Below are positions 43,275 to 52,278 of a stretch of 64,000 nt of DNA, in pieces. Under the pieces are notes generated by a model. It was given only the letters and a program-made list of their open reading frames with translations, ran no database searches and was not told the origin of the DNA. This DNA is from Gemmatimonadota bacterium (GTDB lineage: Bacteria; Gemmatimonadota; Gemmatimonadetes; Gemmatimonadales; GWC2-71-9). Each line of letters starts with the position of its first letter. Positions within the stretch are counted from its first letter, which is position 1. The position numbers were made by a program, and so were the translations under genes. Where the stretch lies: contig QHUZ01000020.1 in the NCBI GenBank assembly GCA_003223395.1, positions 62,001-126,000 of the forward strand, in the 5' to 3' direction.

Positions 43275-44392
43275 CGATACGTATGAATATTGCCCCTGCC
43301 CGCGATCACCACCACTTGCCGGTCGCGTACGAGCGGCGGCTCTTCGATGGGGCCGGCGACTTGCGCCCGCCAGCGAATCGCCCCGCTCCTGGGATCGACG
43401 AGCAGCACTTCGCCGCTGACGCTGCCGACGAGCACGCCGGAGGCTAGAGGGGTCGGACCGGCCGTGGCGACGATGTCGAGCGTGTGACTCGTCGCGTTAT
43501 CGGGGGCGTCCACCGGAATCATCCAGAGCCGGCCATCGCGCGCGAGTACGAACAGCGTATCGGCGACGAGCGCCGGCGCGCCGTACACGGCATCACCCGC
43601 GCCGCGGTCCCAGGCCACGCTCCATGATGCGAGATCGACGGCGACGATCCGGCCGTTCGTGGTGGCGAGAAAGACACGACGGCCATCGGTGGCGGGAGTC
43701 GCGAGCACCGCGCCGGGAAGCGACCGCTGCGCGCGCACTGCGCCTGTCTGGCGATCGAGTAAGAACAGGGTGTCGCTCGTCGTGGCGACGACGAGCCCGC
43801 TTGGCGTGACGACCGGACCCGCCCGCACCGCGCCGCTCAGCGGGCGGCGCCACTCCACCTTGCCGCGCTCCGGCTCGAGGCGCAGCACGAGGCCATCCTC
43901 CGTGCCGGCATAGATCCCTTCACCATCGAATGCGAGCGGCGCCGTGACGCTGCCCGCCGGCGTGCGCCAGAGCTGCCGGCCGTCCCGCAAGCGGATCGCG
44001 TAGACGCGGCCCTGCGGCTGTGACTCCGTGGCGACGTACAGGCGGTCTTCGTCGAGGAGCGGGCCGGCACGGACGCTGCCGTCGAGGTGCGACCGCCAGA
44101 GCACGTCCCCGCTCGAGCGATCGACGAGCACGAGGTTGCGGTCGGCGGTCCCGACGGCGACCACCGACTCGCCCAACGCGGGACTGCCACGCACACCGCG
44201 TCCCATGCCCACATGCCAGAGCGGACGCGGATCGGGGTTCAACGTCTCGTGCGCACCCGCGTCGTGGCGCTGGTTGCCGAGGTAGGCCGGCCAGCCCGAT
44301 TCCTGCCGCGCGGGGCCTGTTTTCATGGCCGGTGCGCAGGCCGCGACGATCGCGTTGACACTGAAAAGACCCGCCACTAGTATGCCGCGCCT

Positions 44393-44407
<15 letters not shown>
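43271..44407 (-). CDS. PQQ-like beta-propeller lipoprotein
   Basis: A 378-residue predicted lipoprotein. With ATG 44407 the N-terminus MTFGHRRGILVAGLFSVNAIVAAC has a basic n-region, a hydrophobic core and a lipobox ending at C24. The rest is seven or so PQQ-type blades (GDVLWRSHLDGSVRAGPLLDEDRLYVAT, GRQLWRTPAG, GKVEWRRPLSG, GAIRWRAQVAG). The family includes BamB-like outer-membrane scaffold proteins, and a related role is possible. A shorter start, GTG 44377, would avoid overlapping the 5' end of asnS by 15 bases but leaves no basic n-region. It ends in ATGA with the next minus-strand gene. Confidence 0.78.
44355..44383 (+). promoter_or_regulatory. Strong sigma70-type promoter of asnS
   Basis: TTGACA (perfect -35, 44355-44360), 17-base spacer, TAGTAT (-10, 44378-44383). 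The start should fall near 44390, two or three bases before the ATG at 44393, so the mRNA is probably leaderless. The promoter lies inside the 5' end of the divergent lipoprotein gene. Confidence 0.78.
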
Positions 44408-45526
<1,119 letters not shown>

Positions 45527-45530
<4 letters not shown>

Positions 45531-45555
45531 CAGTTTAGGGACTCGTTTTTAGAGT
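45527..45555 (+). promoter_or_regulatory. Sigma70-type promoter of a small transcription unit
   Basis: TTGACA at 45527-45532, which includes the asnS stop, is followed after exactly 17 bases by TAGAGT at 45550-45555. The expected start is near 45562. No other gene than the 37-codon frame lies before the terminator at 45783. Confidence 0.68.
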
Positions 45556-45640
45556 TCTCCTCGCTTCAAGGGAGTCGCGTCCCGCAATGGCCTCGAATTG
45601 TGGCCACGGTGACGCGATTTTTGTTTTGAGGAGGCCAACA

Positions 45641-45754
45641 ATGTTGGTTGCAGCGCACTCCAAGTCGATCAGCCCGACGGACGTCGGTACGGGGAGGCTC
45701 GCGTTTCGAGCCTGCCTAGGTAGAGGTGTATTCGGCACGGGAGCACAGCGCTAA
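45641..45754 (+). CDS. 37-residue small protein with perfect Shine-Dalgarno
   Basis: ATG 45641 has a perfect AGGAGG at 45629-45634, six bases upstream, better than almost every other gene in the window. The frame reads 37 codons to TAA 45752-45754. The product starts MLVAAHSKSISPTDVGTG and is basic (five Lys/Arg against one Asp), without a hydrophobic helix. No family is recognised. It is the only frame in a transcript bounded by a consensus promoter and a strong terminator. It could be a small protein, a leader peptide, or an incidental frame in a structured RNA. Confidence 0.55.
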   Translation: MLVAAHSKSISPTDVGTGRLAFRACLGRGVFGTGAQR

Positions 45755-45782
45755 AGCACGCGATTCCTCGAGTTTTCGCGCT

Positions 45783-45825
45783 CGCCCCACCCCGTGCCGC
45801 TCACGTGGTGGGGCGAATTGTTTTT
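45783..45825 (+). terminator. Strong Rho-independent terminator
   Basis: CGCCCCACC at 45783-45791 pairs with GGTGGGGCG at 45807-45815, with an inner CGTG/CACG stem in the loop, followed by AATTG and five T. It ends the small transcript that starts near 45562, about 260 bases long. Confidence 0.92.
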
Positions 45826-45972
45826 GGCCCGGTCCGGGCGGGAAATCCGCGAAGGACCGCGACTCCCATAGCGGACGGAACGCTCGGCCGGGCCGTCTGA
45901 CTGGGAAATCGACTGGTAGGCGAGGCGCCGGGGTGAGCCCGCGGGCTGGCTGTCCCTCTCATCCCGGCTGGG

Positions 45973-45978
45973 TATGAT
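45973..45978 (+). promoter_or_regulatory. -10 box of rtcB
   Basis: TATGAT at 45973-45978 within GGGTATGATAC matches the consensus at five of six bases; a -35 is weak (CTGTCC at 45950-45955). The start would fall near 45985, two bases before the ATG, so rtcB mRNA is probably leaderless. Upstream, 45826-45972 holds a GCCCGG-T-CCGGGC palindrome (45827-45839) and nothing else I can name. Confidence 0.6.
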
Positions 45979-45986
45979 ACGAATCC

Positions 45987-47195
45987 ATGACCGACATCGA
46001 AATCTTCGGTTCACACGAGTCCAACACGCTCGAGCAGCTCCGCGACGTCGCGAGCCGCGCCGAGCGCGCTGCGCTCATGGCTGACGGCCACCTGGGCTAT
46101 GTCATGCCGATCGGCGGCGTGGCGGCGTATCGCGACAAGGTCTCCGTCGTCGGTGTGGGATTCGACATCGCCTGCGGCAACGCCGCCATCCGCACTGACT
46201 TGAAGCTGCCGCAGATCCAGGGTCGGGTGCGCGAGCTGGCGGATGAGATTCAGGCGTCGCTGTCGTTCGGCGTGGGGCTGAAGAACCGCGCCGCAGACGC
46301 GCCGACCGACGATCCTCTGTTCGCCGATCCGACGTGGGATGCCGTGCCGGACAAGCACGAGCGCGAACGCCTGCGCGCCAAGGCGCGCGAGCAGCTGGGC
46401 ACGGTCGGCAGCGGCAACCACTACGTGGACGTGTTCGCTGACGAAGAGAACAGCATCTGGGTCGGCGTGCACTTCGGCTCGCGCGGGTTCGGCTTCGGCG
46501 TCGCGCACGGCTTCCTGGCGCTGTCGCAGAACAAGCAGTGGGGCGAGCGCGCGCCGGAGCGCGAGGCGCTGCTCGACGTTCATTCGGCCGTCGGCGACGC
46601 GTACTGGCAGCTGATGAATCTGGCCGGACGCTACGCCTACGCCGGCCGCGAGTGGGTGGCGCGCAAGGTCGTCTCGATCCTTGGCGGTCGCGAGGAGGAG
46701 CTGGTGCATAACCATCACAACTTCGCGTGGATCGAGGAGCACGGCGGCGAGAAGTTGTATGTCGTGCGCAAGGGCGCGACGCCGGCATTTCCGGGTCAGA
46801 AGGGATTCGTCGGCGGCTCGATGGGCGACAACGCCGTGATTCTGCAGGGCGCCACGCCGGCCGACACGGCGACGCAGGAGCTGCAGGCGCGCGCATTGTA
46901 CTCGACCGTGCATGGCGCTGGGCGCGTCATGAGCCGCACCGCGGCCGCGGGCAAGCGGACGCGCAAGGGCAAGGTGCTGAAGCCGGGCGCGATCTCGCGC
47001 GAGATGATGAACGCGTGGATCAAGGAGCAGGGCGTAGTGCTGCGCGGCGGCGGCACGGACGAGAGCCCGCACGTCTATCGCCGTTTGCCGGACGTGCTCA
47101 AGGCGCAGGGCGCGACCGTCGAAGTGTTGCATACGCTGCGTCCGCTGATCGTCGTGATGGCTGGGGCGGACGAGTTCGATCCGTACAAGGACTGA
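45987..47195 (+). CDS. rtcB: RNA ligase RtcB (3'-phosphate/5'-OH joining)
   Basis: A 402-residue RtcB, near the usual 400-480. Metal and guanylylation residues are visible: DGHLGY, VGVGFDIACGN (Asp and Cys ligands), VGSGNHYVDVF, VHNHHNFAWIEEH (His cluster), GSMGDNAVILQG and the guanylylated histidine in VHGAGRVMSR. It heals broken RNA, including cleaved tRNAs, using GTP and manganese. ATG 45987 follows a -10 box by nine bases, with no Shine-Dalgarno. Archease, the usual helper, is not nearby. Confidence 0.93.
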   Translation: MTDIEIFGSHESNTLEQLRDVASRAERAALMADGHLGYVMPIGGVAAYRDKVSVVGVGFDIACGNAAIRTDLKLPQIQGRVRELADEIQASLSFGVGLKNRAADAPTDDPLFADPTWDAVPDKHERERLRAKAREQLGTVGSGNHYVDVFADEENSIWVGVHFGSRGFGFGVAHGFLALSQNKQWGERAPEREALLDVHSAVGDAYWQLMNLAGRYAYAGREWVARKVVSILGGREEELVHNHHNFAWIEEHGGEKLYVVRKGATPAFPGQKGFVGGSMGDNAVILQGATPADTATQELQARALYSTVHGAGRVMSRTAAAGKRTRKGKVLKPGAISREMMNAWIKEQGVVLRGGGTDESPHVYRRLPDVLKAQGATVEVLHTLRPLIVVMAGADEFDPYKD

Positions 47196-47370
47196 GTCGC
47201 AAGTGAGGAGGCTGTACGAGGACAGATTCCAGGTGGCGGCCGAGCCGTTTCGACCGGAGCTTCGGAGTGGATCACGCCCACTGGCACCATTCGAGCCGTA
47301 CAGCCGTATAAACTCCGTGTGTGAGAAACCCTTCTCCAAGCGTCTTCATCCGTTAGGCTGGGTATGACTT

Positions 47371-47694
47371 ATGGGAAAAGACAAAAGACCGCGTAAACCC
47401 AAACCTCCCACGCCGGAGCAGAGCCCGAGTGACGAGGAGTTGGAGCACCCAACGCAGGCCAAAGGGGATCTGCAGCCTCCAGCGCGCCGGCCACCGACGG
47501 CTGTCGGGGCGGATACTCCTCCACCTCCACCACCACGCGAGCCGGTCCGGCTACCACAGCGTCGCAGTCTGCCACCGCAACGTCCTGTCTTGTACCAGCT
47601 GCTCCAGACGATCCGCGCCGCCGTCGGTACGATGCTGGATATCGCAGACGCGGCCGCCGACGCGATCACGAGACGGATCGAGGAGCGGGCGTAG
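47371..47694 (+). CDS. Proline-rich basic protein, unrecognised
   Basis: A 107-residue frame. The first 70 residues are basic and Pro-rich (PRKPKPPTPEQSP, PPPPPPREPV), probably disordered; the last 35 (LYQLLQTIRAAVGTMLDIADAAADAITRRIEERA) form one amphipathic helix. No Shine-Dalgarno is visible. The 47196-47370 gap holds no recognisable feature beyond a GGCTGGGTATGA stretch that also precedes rtcB. Coding status is uncertain, but the helix with clean hydrophobic spacing argues for a real product. Confidence 0.45.
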   Translation: MGKDKRPRKPKPPTPEQSPSDEELEHPTQAKGDLQPPARRPPTAVGADTPPPPPPREPVRLPQRRSLPPQRPVLYQLLQTIRAAVGTMLDIADAAADAITRRIEERA

Positions 47695-47705
47695 TCATTC
47701 CGCTG

Positions 47706-48094
47706 GTGACGTTGAAGTTTCGTGACGCCACGCTCGCAGCGCCACGCGCGGGTCCGCGTCGGGCGAGACGGCAAGCGCATTGTGACGGTGCTGCGGCTCC
47801 CCACCAAGAAACCATGGGCGATCGATGTCTCCTTCTTCACGGTCGGTGAAGCGGCCGCTGTATTTGACCGGGATGGCCGTGTCGGTCACGCATCAACGGC
47901 AAGGGTTGGGACGCCTCGCGCTCGACGATGCCTGTGCCGTCGCAGAAAAGTGGCCGGCCGACGCCATTCGCCTCGATGCCTACGACGCCGAGGCGGGCGC
48001 GGGGGGTTTCTACGACCGCTGCGGGTTCACGGAGCGTGGCCGAGTGGTGTACAAGGGCACGCCCCTGGTGTACTACGAGCGACTGCTGCGGTAA
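47706..48094 (+). pseudogene. Decayed GNAT-family N-acetyltransferase
   Basis: Three fragments in three frames read as one GNAT protein. GTG 47706 begins VTLKFRDATLA (usual GNAT opening). A second frame from about 47741 gives VRVGRDGKRIVTVLRLPTKKPWAIDVSFFT. The third, from about 47840, gives VKRPLYLTGMAVSVTHQRQGLGRLALDDAC with the acetyl-CoA loop QRQGLG, and ends FYDRCGFTERGRVVYKGTPLVYYERLLR. Most of the N-terminal half is missing. At least one deletion and two frame changes are needed, so it is not functional as sequenced. The 3' segment alone from 47825 could still be translated. Confidence 0.72.
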
Positions 48095-48125
48095 CCCGTT
48101 CTAACCCCTCATTGCAGGAGCTGGT

Positions 48126-48689
48126 ATGCGTGCGTGCATCACTGTGCTGTTGTTGGTATCGCTGACCGCCCGCGCCCCGCAAGCGCAGAGCGCCCAGGCG
48201 CAAACCGCCGAGACTCCGGAGCAGGTTACCGATCGATTCATCGCGGCCATGCGCACCGGTGACTGGAACGGAATGGCGTCGCTCATGCATCAGAACGCGC
48301 TCAAGGAGATGCGCCAGCTCCTGGCCGGAGTGTTTGAAGCGCCCAATGCCGGCCCGATTCGCCAGCAGCTGCTCGGCGTCACCACGGTAGAACAGAGCAA
48401 GGCCCTGTCGGATACTGCCGTCTTCGCGTCGCTGATGCGGATGACGATGCAGGACGCCGATGTCGCAGAGCTCTTGAAGTCTGCCAAGGTGCAGGTCCTT
48501 GGCCACGTGAACGAGGGCACCGATACCGTGCACGTCGTGTACCGCATGGCGATGACGGTCAACGGGATTCCGATTACGAAGATGGATGTCATGTCGCTCG
48601 CGCGTTCGCCGGTGGGATGGCGCGGTCTGCTGAAGGGCGATGTTTCGGCACTCGCCGCGGGGATGCGCGCGGCGCTGCAAAGCCAATGA
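48126..48689 (+). CDS. Secreted protein of unknown function (NTF2-like look)
   Basis: A 187-residue protein with a signal peptide (RACITVLLLVSLTARAPQAQS) and a domain opening with PEQVTDRFIAAMRTGDWNGMASLMHQNAL, the helix pattern common to NTF2/SnoaL-like proteins. The later strands (VQVLGHVNEGTDTVHVVYRMAM, PVGWRGLLKG) fit too. CAGGAG precedes ATG 48126. Probably periplasmic; no catalytic residues can be named. Confidence 0.65.
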   Translation: MRACITVLLLVSLTARAPQAQSAQAQTAETPEQVTDRFIAAMRTGDWNGMASLMHQNALKEMRQLLAGVFEAPNAGPIRQQLLGVTTVEQSKALSDTAVFASLMRMTMQDADVAELLKSAKVQVLGHVNEGTDTVHVVYRMAMTVNGIPITKMDVMSLARSPVGWRGLLKGDVSALAAGMRAALQSQ

Positions 48690-48712
48690 GCCCGCCTCCA
48701 GAGGGAGCGGGC
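48690..48712. other. Hairpin between convergent genes
   Basis: GCCCGC at 48690-48695 and GCGGGC at 48707-48712 pair, with a further TCC/GGA inner stem. It begins right after the stop of the secreted protein and lies before the mazG 3' end. No T-run follows. It may aid termination. The rest of 48713-48836 holds only GTGGG-type simple sequence (48800-48832). Confidence 0.45.
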
Positions 48713-48836
48713 ATGGCCGACAAAGATCGTCTCATGATCGGCATCTGGATGCTGGCGGCGTCGTCCAAGCGCTCTGCAACGGAGGTCCGTAGTCCGATCG
48801 TGGGGCGTGGCTCGTGGGTCGTGGGACAGTCGCCGG

Positions 48837-49607
48837 TCATCGCCGTGACTTGACCTCGTCCCACAACTTGTCCAGCTGCTCCAGCGACGCGCGTCCCATT
48901 TCGAGGCCGCGCTCCTCAGCGAGCTTTTCCACTTTCTCGAATCGCTGCTGGAATTTGAGATTCGCCCGCTCGAGCGCCTGACCCGCCTCGATGCCGTGCT
49001 TGCGCGCGAGATTCACCGCGGCGAACAGCAAGTCGCCGACCTCTTCTTCGATCTGCTCCCTGCGGCCCCCTGCCTGCTCCTTCTCCAACTCCGCTGTTTC
49101 CTCTTTCACCTTGGCGAGCGGCCCCTTCACATCGGGCCAATCGAATCCGATCCCTGCCGCGCGTTCTTGCAGCCGGTACGCCATGAGCAGGGGAGGCAGC
49201 GTCGGCGGGAGCCCCGCCAATGTGCTGCGCTTGCCACCGGCGCGCGGCTCGCGTCGCTTCACCAGCTCCCAGCCGGCGTGGTCGTCGCGGCTTCCGCGGC
49301 CTTCGCCGAACAAGTTCGGATGCCGCCGCCACATCTTCTCCTCGAGCGTGTGCGTCACCACTTCCGCATTGAATTGCGAACGCTCCTCTGCAATGACGAT
49401 CTGAAACGCGAGATGCAGGAGCAGGTCGCCGAGCTCGTCGCGCATCGCCTCGGGATCATCGGTCTGAATCGCGTGATCGAGCTCGAGCGCTTCTTCGACG
49501 AGGTAGGGACGGAGTGTCTGTGGAGTCTGTACTCGGTCCCAGGGACAGCGCTGTCGCAACTCGCGCACGAGTCCCAGAGCACGTCCAAGCGCTGAATCGC
49601 CTTGCAT
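48837..49607 (-). CDS. mazG: Nucleoside triphosphate pyrophosphohydrolase MazG
   Basis: A 256-residue MazG with two all-alpha NTP-PPase domains. RELRQRCPWDRVQTPQTLRPYLVEEALE carries the first metal-binding helix and MRDELGDLLLHLAFQ the EExxD-type second half; the C-terminal copy has KVKEETAELEKE and EEEVGDLLFAAVNLARK. It hydrolyses NTPs to NMPs as a housecleaning enzyme. ATG 49607; the gene is divergent from alr and shares a promoter region with it. Residues about 95-125 hold a basic variable loop. Confidence 0.94.
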   Translation of the reverse strand: MQGDSALGRALGLVRELRQRCPWDRVQTPQTLRPYLVEEALELDHAIQTDDPEAMRDELGDLLLHLAFQIVIAEERSQFNAEVVTHTLEEKMWRRHPNLFGEGRGSRDDHAGWELVKRREPRAGGKRSTLAGLPPTLPPLLMAYRLQERAAGIGFDWPDVKGPLAKVKEETAELEKEQAGGRREQIEEEVGDLLFAAVNLARKHGIEAGQALERANLKFQQRFEKVEKLAEERGLEMGRASLEQLDKLWDEVKSRR

Positions 49608-49634
49608 TTAGCCTCCGGGCCGGGTATCATACCC
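49602..49634. promoter_or_regulatory. Shared bidirectional -10 element for mazG and alr
   Basis: GGGTATCATACCC at 49622-49634 is a palindrome around one central base. On the + strand TATCAT (49625-49630) lies 10 bases before the alr GTG; on the minus strand TATGAT (49631-49626) lies about 18 bases before the mazG ATG. A TTG-type -35 for alr is at 49602-49607, inside the mazG start codon. Both genes may be fired from the same melted site. Confidence 0.62.
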
Positions 49635-49640
49635 GCGCCA

Positions 49641-50714
49641 GTGAGCGTGTCAACGAAGGGCGAGGCCTGGGTGGAAGTGGACGTGGAAGCCCTCGTCGAC
49701 AACGCCCGAACGGTAGCAAAGATAGCAGGCACTCGGCTCCTCCCTGTCGTCAAGGCCAATGCGTACGGGGTCGGAGCCGTCCTAGTATCTAAGGCCCTCG
49801 AGCAGCTCGATCCTTGGGGCTACGGCGTCGCCACAATCGACGAAGCGGTCGAGTTGCGCGCGGCCGGCATCACCCGGCCGATCCTCGTTTTCATGCCGGC
49901 CCGTGCCCAGCTGTTCGACGAGTACGACCGCCATCAGTTGACTCCGGCGCTCGGCGACGCCGGTAGCATCCTCGAATGGACCACGCGCGGCGAGCGCCCC
50001 TTCCATATCGAGATCGATACCGGGATGGGACGCGCCGGTGTCCGCTGGGATGAGGTCGAGGAGTTGGGCGAGGCCGTCGATACTCTGTCGCTCGAGGGGT
50101 GCTACACGCATTTCCACTCGGCCGAGCGACGGGATGGCAGCGCGGAGCTGCAGCTCGAACGGTTTCTCGGCGCGGTCAAACGGCTGCCGCGGCAGCCCCA
50201 GTTGCTGCACGTCGCGAACAGCGCCGCCGCGCTGCGGGGCCAGCAGTTCGCGTTCGACCTGGTGCGGCCCGGGATCTTCCTGTACGGCGGCTCGCCTGCG
50301 GAGGACCTGCCGCAGCCGCGTCCGGTTGTGAGCGTGAGAGCAAGAGTGCTGAGCGTGCGGCGGATGCGCAGCGGAGACACCGCGAGCTACGACGCGAGCT
50401 GGACCGCGCCGCGCGATACGGTAATCGCGACGCTGCGGTGCGGTTACGCCGACGGGCTGCGGCGCATGCTCGCGAGCGGGGGAGCCAAGGTGCTGCTGCG
50501 CGGCCAACGCTGCCCGATCGTGGGGCTGGTGCAGATGGATATGGCGCTCGTCGAGACCGGCACGCTCGAGGTTCAGGTCGGCGATGTCGCGACCATCGTG
50601 GGCGCCGACGCGAAGCAGCGCATCACCTTGAACGAGATCGCGCAGTGGAGTGGTGAGGTGCCGCACGAATTCCTGACGGGGCTGGGCTCGCGCCTGCGGC
50701 GAGTCTCCGTGTGA
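49641..50714 (+). CDS. alr: Alanine racemase
   Basis: A 357-residue PLP enzyme. VVKANAYGVGA has the PLP lysine, HIEIDTGMGRAGV and HVANSAAAL are fold signatures, RPGIFLYGG is the phosphate region, and the C-terminal beta domain holds RCGYADGLRRMLASGGAKVLLRGQRCPIVGLVQMDM, the family's second-domain block with the catalytic tyrosine (GYADG). It supplies D-alanine for MurF. GTG 49641 is favoured by the -10 box; a second GTG at 49647 is possible. It overlaps deoB as GTGA. Confidence 0.94.
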   Translation: MSVSTKGEAWVEVDVEALVDNARTVAKIAGTRLLPVVKANAYGVGAVLVSKALEQLDPWGYGVATIDEAVELRAAGITRPILVFMPARAQLFDEYDRHQLTPALGDAGSILEWTTRGERPFHIEIDTGMGRAGVRWDEVEELGEAVDTLSLEGCYTHFHSAERRDGSAELQLERFLGAVKRLPRQPQLLHVANSAAALRGQQFAFDLVRPGIFLYGGSPAEDLPQPRPVVSVRARVLSVRRMRSGDTASYDASWTAPRDTVIATLRCGYADGLRRMLASGGAKVLLRGQRCPIVGLVQMDMALVETGTLEVQVGDVATIVGADAKQRITLNEIAQWSGEVPHEFLTGLGSRLRRVSV

Positions 50715-51895
50715 AATACGGCACGGGCCGCGCCGCGATCATCGTCCTGGATGGACTCGGCACGGGGCCCGCGCCAGATACCGCGGAGTACGGCGATGCG
50801 GGGTCCGACACGCTGGGCAACGTCGCCCGCGCCGTCGGTGGGTTGACGCTTCCCAATCTGGAGCGGCTTGGATTAGGAAAATGCCGGGAGGGTTTCGTGA
50901 TCCCCGGGCTTGCGCCCGGAGTCAGCCCCACAGCAGCGCACGGGATAGCTCAGCCGGCATCGGCGGGGAAGGATAGCACCACAGGACACTGGGAAATCTG
51001 CGGCGTGCTGGTGGAGAAGGCGTTTCGAACGTATCCCCGAGGATTTCCTGTTCCACTGCTGGACGAGTTCGCGAAACGCACGGGGCGCGGCTGGCTGGGC
51101 AACAAGGCCGCATCCGGCACCGCGATCATCGACGAGCTCGGCGCCGAGCATCAGCGGACGGGCAAGTGGATCGTCTATACGTCCGCCGATTCGGTCTTTC
51201 AGGTTGCGGCACATGAGCAGACGGTGCCGCTGGGGAAGCTGTATGAGGCCTGCGCGATCGCGCGCGAGATGCTCGTCGGCGCGGATGCCGTCAGCCGAGT
51301 GATCGCGCGGCCGTTCGAAGGGACGGCGGGGGACTACCGCCGGACGCCCCATCGCAAGGATTTTTCGATCGCGCCGACCGGCACGACACTGCTCGATGTG
51401 ATGGCCGATGCCGGTGTCACGAGAATTGGCATCGGGAAAGTGGACGACCTGTTCGCGGGCCGGAACATCAGCAGCGAACACACGCCCACGAACGCCGATG
51501 CCTACCGGCGCATCGAGCGGGCGCTCGAAACGCTCGACACGGGGTTCGTCTTCGTGAACGTGATCGAATTCGACCAAACATGGGGGCACCGCAATGACGT
51601 GCCGGGGTTTCACCAGGGTCTCAAAGAGCTGGACGCGTGGATCCCGCGGCTGCTCGCGCGGCTGCAGCCGGATGATCTGGTGATGCTCACCGCCGATCAC
51701 GGCAACGATCCGACGACGCCGTCAACGGATCATTCGCGCGAAGTCGTGCCGTTGCTCGTGCTGGGGCCGAATGTGCATCCCGTGCCGCTGGGCACGCGCC
51801 GCACGTTCGCCGACATGGGGCAGACCGTCGGTGAGTATTTCGGGCTGCCGCCGCTCGCCGCGGGCCGGTCGTTTCTCAAGGACGTTTCGGCGTGA
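50711..51895 (+). CDS. deoB: Phosphopentomutase DeoB
   Basis: A 394-residue alkaline-phosphatase-superfamily mutase. Metal sites: VLDGLGTGPAPDT, STTGHWE (phosphorylated Thr), EFDQTWGHRNDVPGF, TADHGNDPTTPSTDHSRE. It interconverts ribose/deoxyribose 1- and 5-phosphates. GTG 50711. An imperfect hairpin at 50902-50921 (CCGGGC-TTGC-GCCCGG) codes PGLAPG in a loop before STTGHWE. cdd follows directly, so the two form a nucleoside salvage pair. Confidence 0.94.
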   Translation: MKYGTGRAAIIVLDGLGTGPAPDTAEYGDAGSDTLGNVARAVGGLTLPNLERLGLGKCREGFVIPGLAPGVSPTAAHGIAQPASAGKDSTTGHWEICGVLVEKAFRTYPRGFPVPLLDEFAKRTGRGWLGNKAASGTAIIDELGAEHQRTGKWIVYTSADSVFQVAAHEQTVPLGKLYEACAIAREMLVGADAVSRVIARPFEGTAGDYRRTPHRKDFSIAPTGTTLLDVMADAGVTRIGIGKVDDLFAGRNISSEHTPTNADAYRRIERALETLDTGFVFVNVIEFDQTWGHRNDVPGFHQGLKELDAWIPRLLARLQPDDLVMLTADHGNDPTTPSTDHSREVVPLLVLGPNVHPVPLGTRRTFADMGQTVGEYFGLPPLAAGRSFLKDVSA

Positions 51896-52278
51896 AGGAC
51901 CTGGTGAAACAGGCGCGCGCAGCGATGCAGCACGCGTGGGCGCCCTACAGCAACTTTCATGTGGGCGCGGCGGTCGAGGCGGCCGACGGCAGCGTCTATG
52001 TCGGCTGCAACGTCGAGAGCGCGTCTTACGGGCTGACCATCTGCGCGGAGCGGATGGCGCTCGGCGCGGCGGTGGTAGGCGGCGCGCGCAAGTTGAAGCG
52101 TATCGTCGTCACGACCGACGTGGATCCACCGGCCGCGCCGTGTGGCGCGTGCCGGCAGCTGCTCGCGGAGTTCGGACTGGATCTGGAGGTAACGGCGGTG
52201 GGACCGGCGACCGAAAAGCGCTGGACGCTGGCCGCGCTGTTGCCCGATGCCTTTACGAAGGAGACGCTGGACCGGTGA
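51892..52278 (+). CDS. cdd: Cytidine deaminase
   Basis: A 128-residue homotetrameric-type cytidine deaminase. APYSNFHVGAAV, GCNVESASYGLTICAERMAL (zinc Cys and catalytic Glu) and PPAAPCGACRQLLAEF (remaining zinc Cys pair) are complete. It converts (deoxy)cytidine to (deoxy)uridine. GTG 51892 overlaps deoB, and its stop overlaps the lipoprotein gene as GTGA. Confidence 0.95.
   Translation: MKDLVKQARAAMQHAWAPYSNFHVGAAVEAADGSVYVGCNVESASYGLTICAERMALGAAVVGGARKLKRIVVTTDVDPPAAPCGACRQLLAEFGLDLEVTAVGPATEKRWTLAALLPDAFTKETLDR

Noticed and set aside
45531-45986. tmRNA, RNase P RNA, SRP RNA or 6S RNA
   Set aside because: I looked for the conserved end sequences and core motifs of these RNAs and found none; only small local hairpins, one promoter and one terminator are visible.
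47357-47371. GGCTGGGTATGA as a promoter for the 47371 gene
   Set aside because: The -10-like TATGAC ends only two bases before the ATG, so transcription would begin after the start codon.
47346-47840. A 164-codon frame on the minus strand over the proline-rich gene and the GNAT remnant
   Set aside because: The product is Ser/Gly/Arg low complexity without any fold, and the + strand holds recognisable GNAT pieces.
48713-48853. A 46-codon + frame after the secreted protein
   Set aside because: No Shine-Dalgarno, its end is GTGGG simple sequence, and it overlaps the mazG 3' end.
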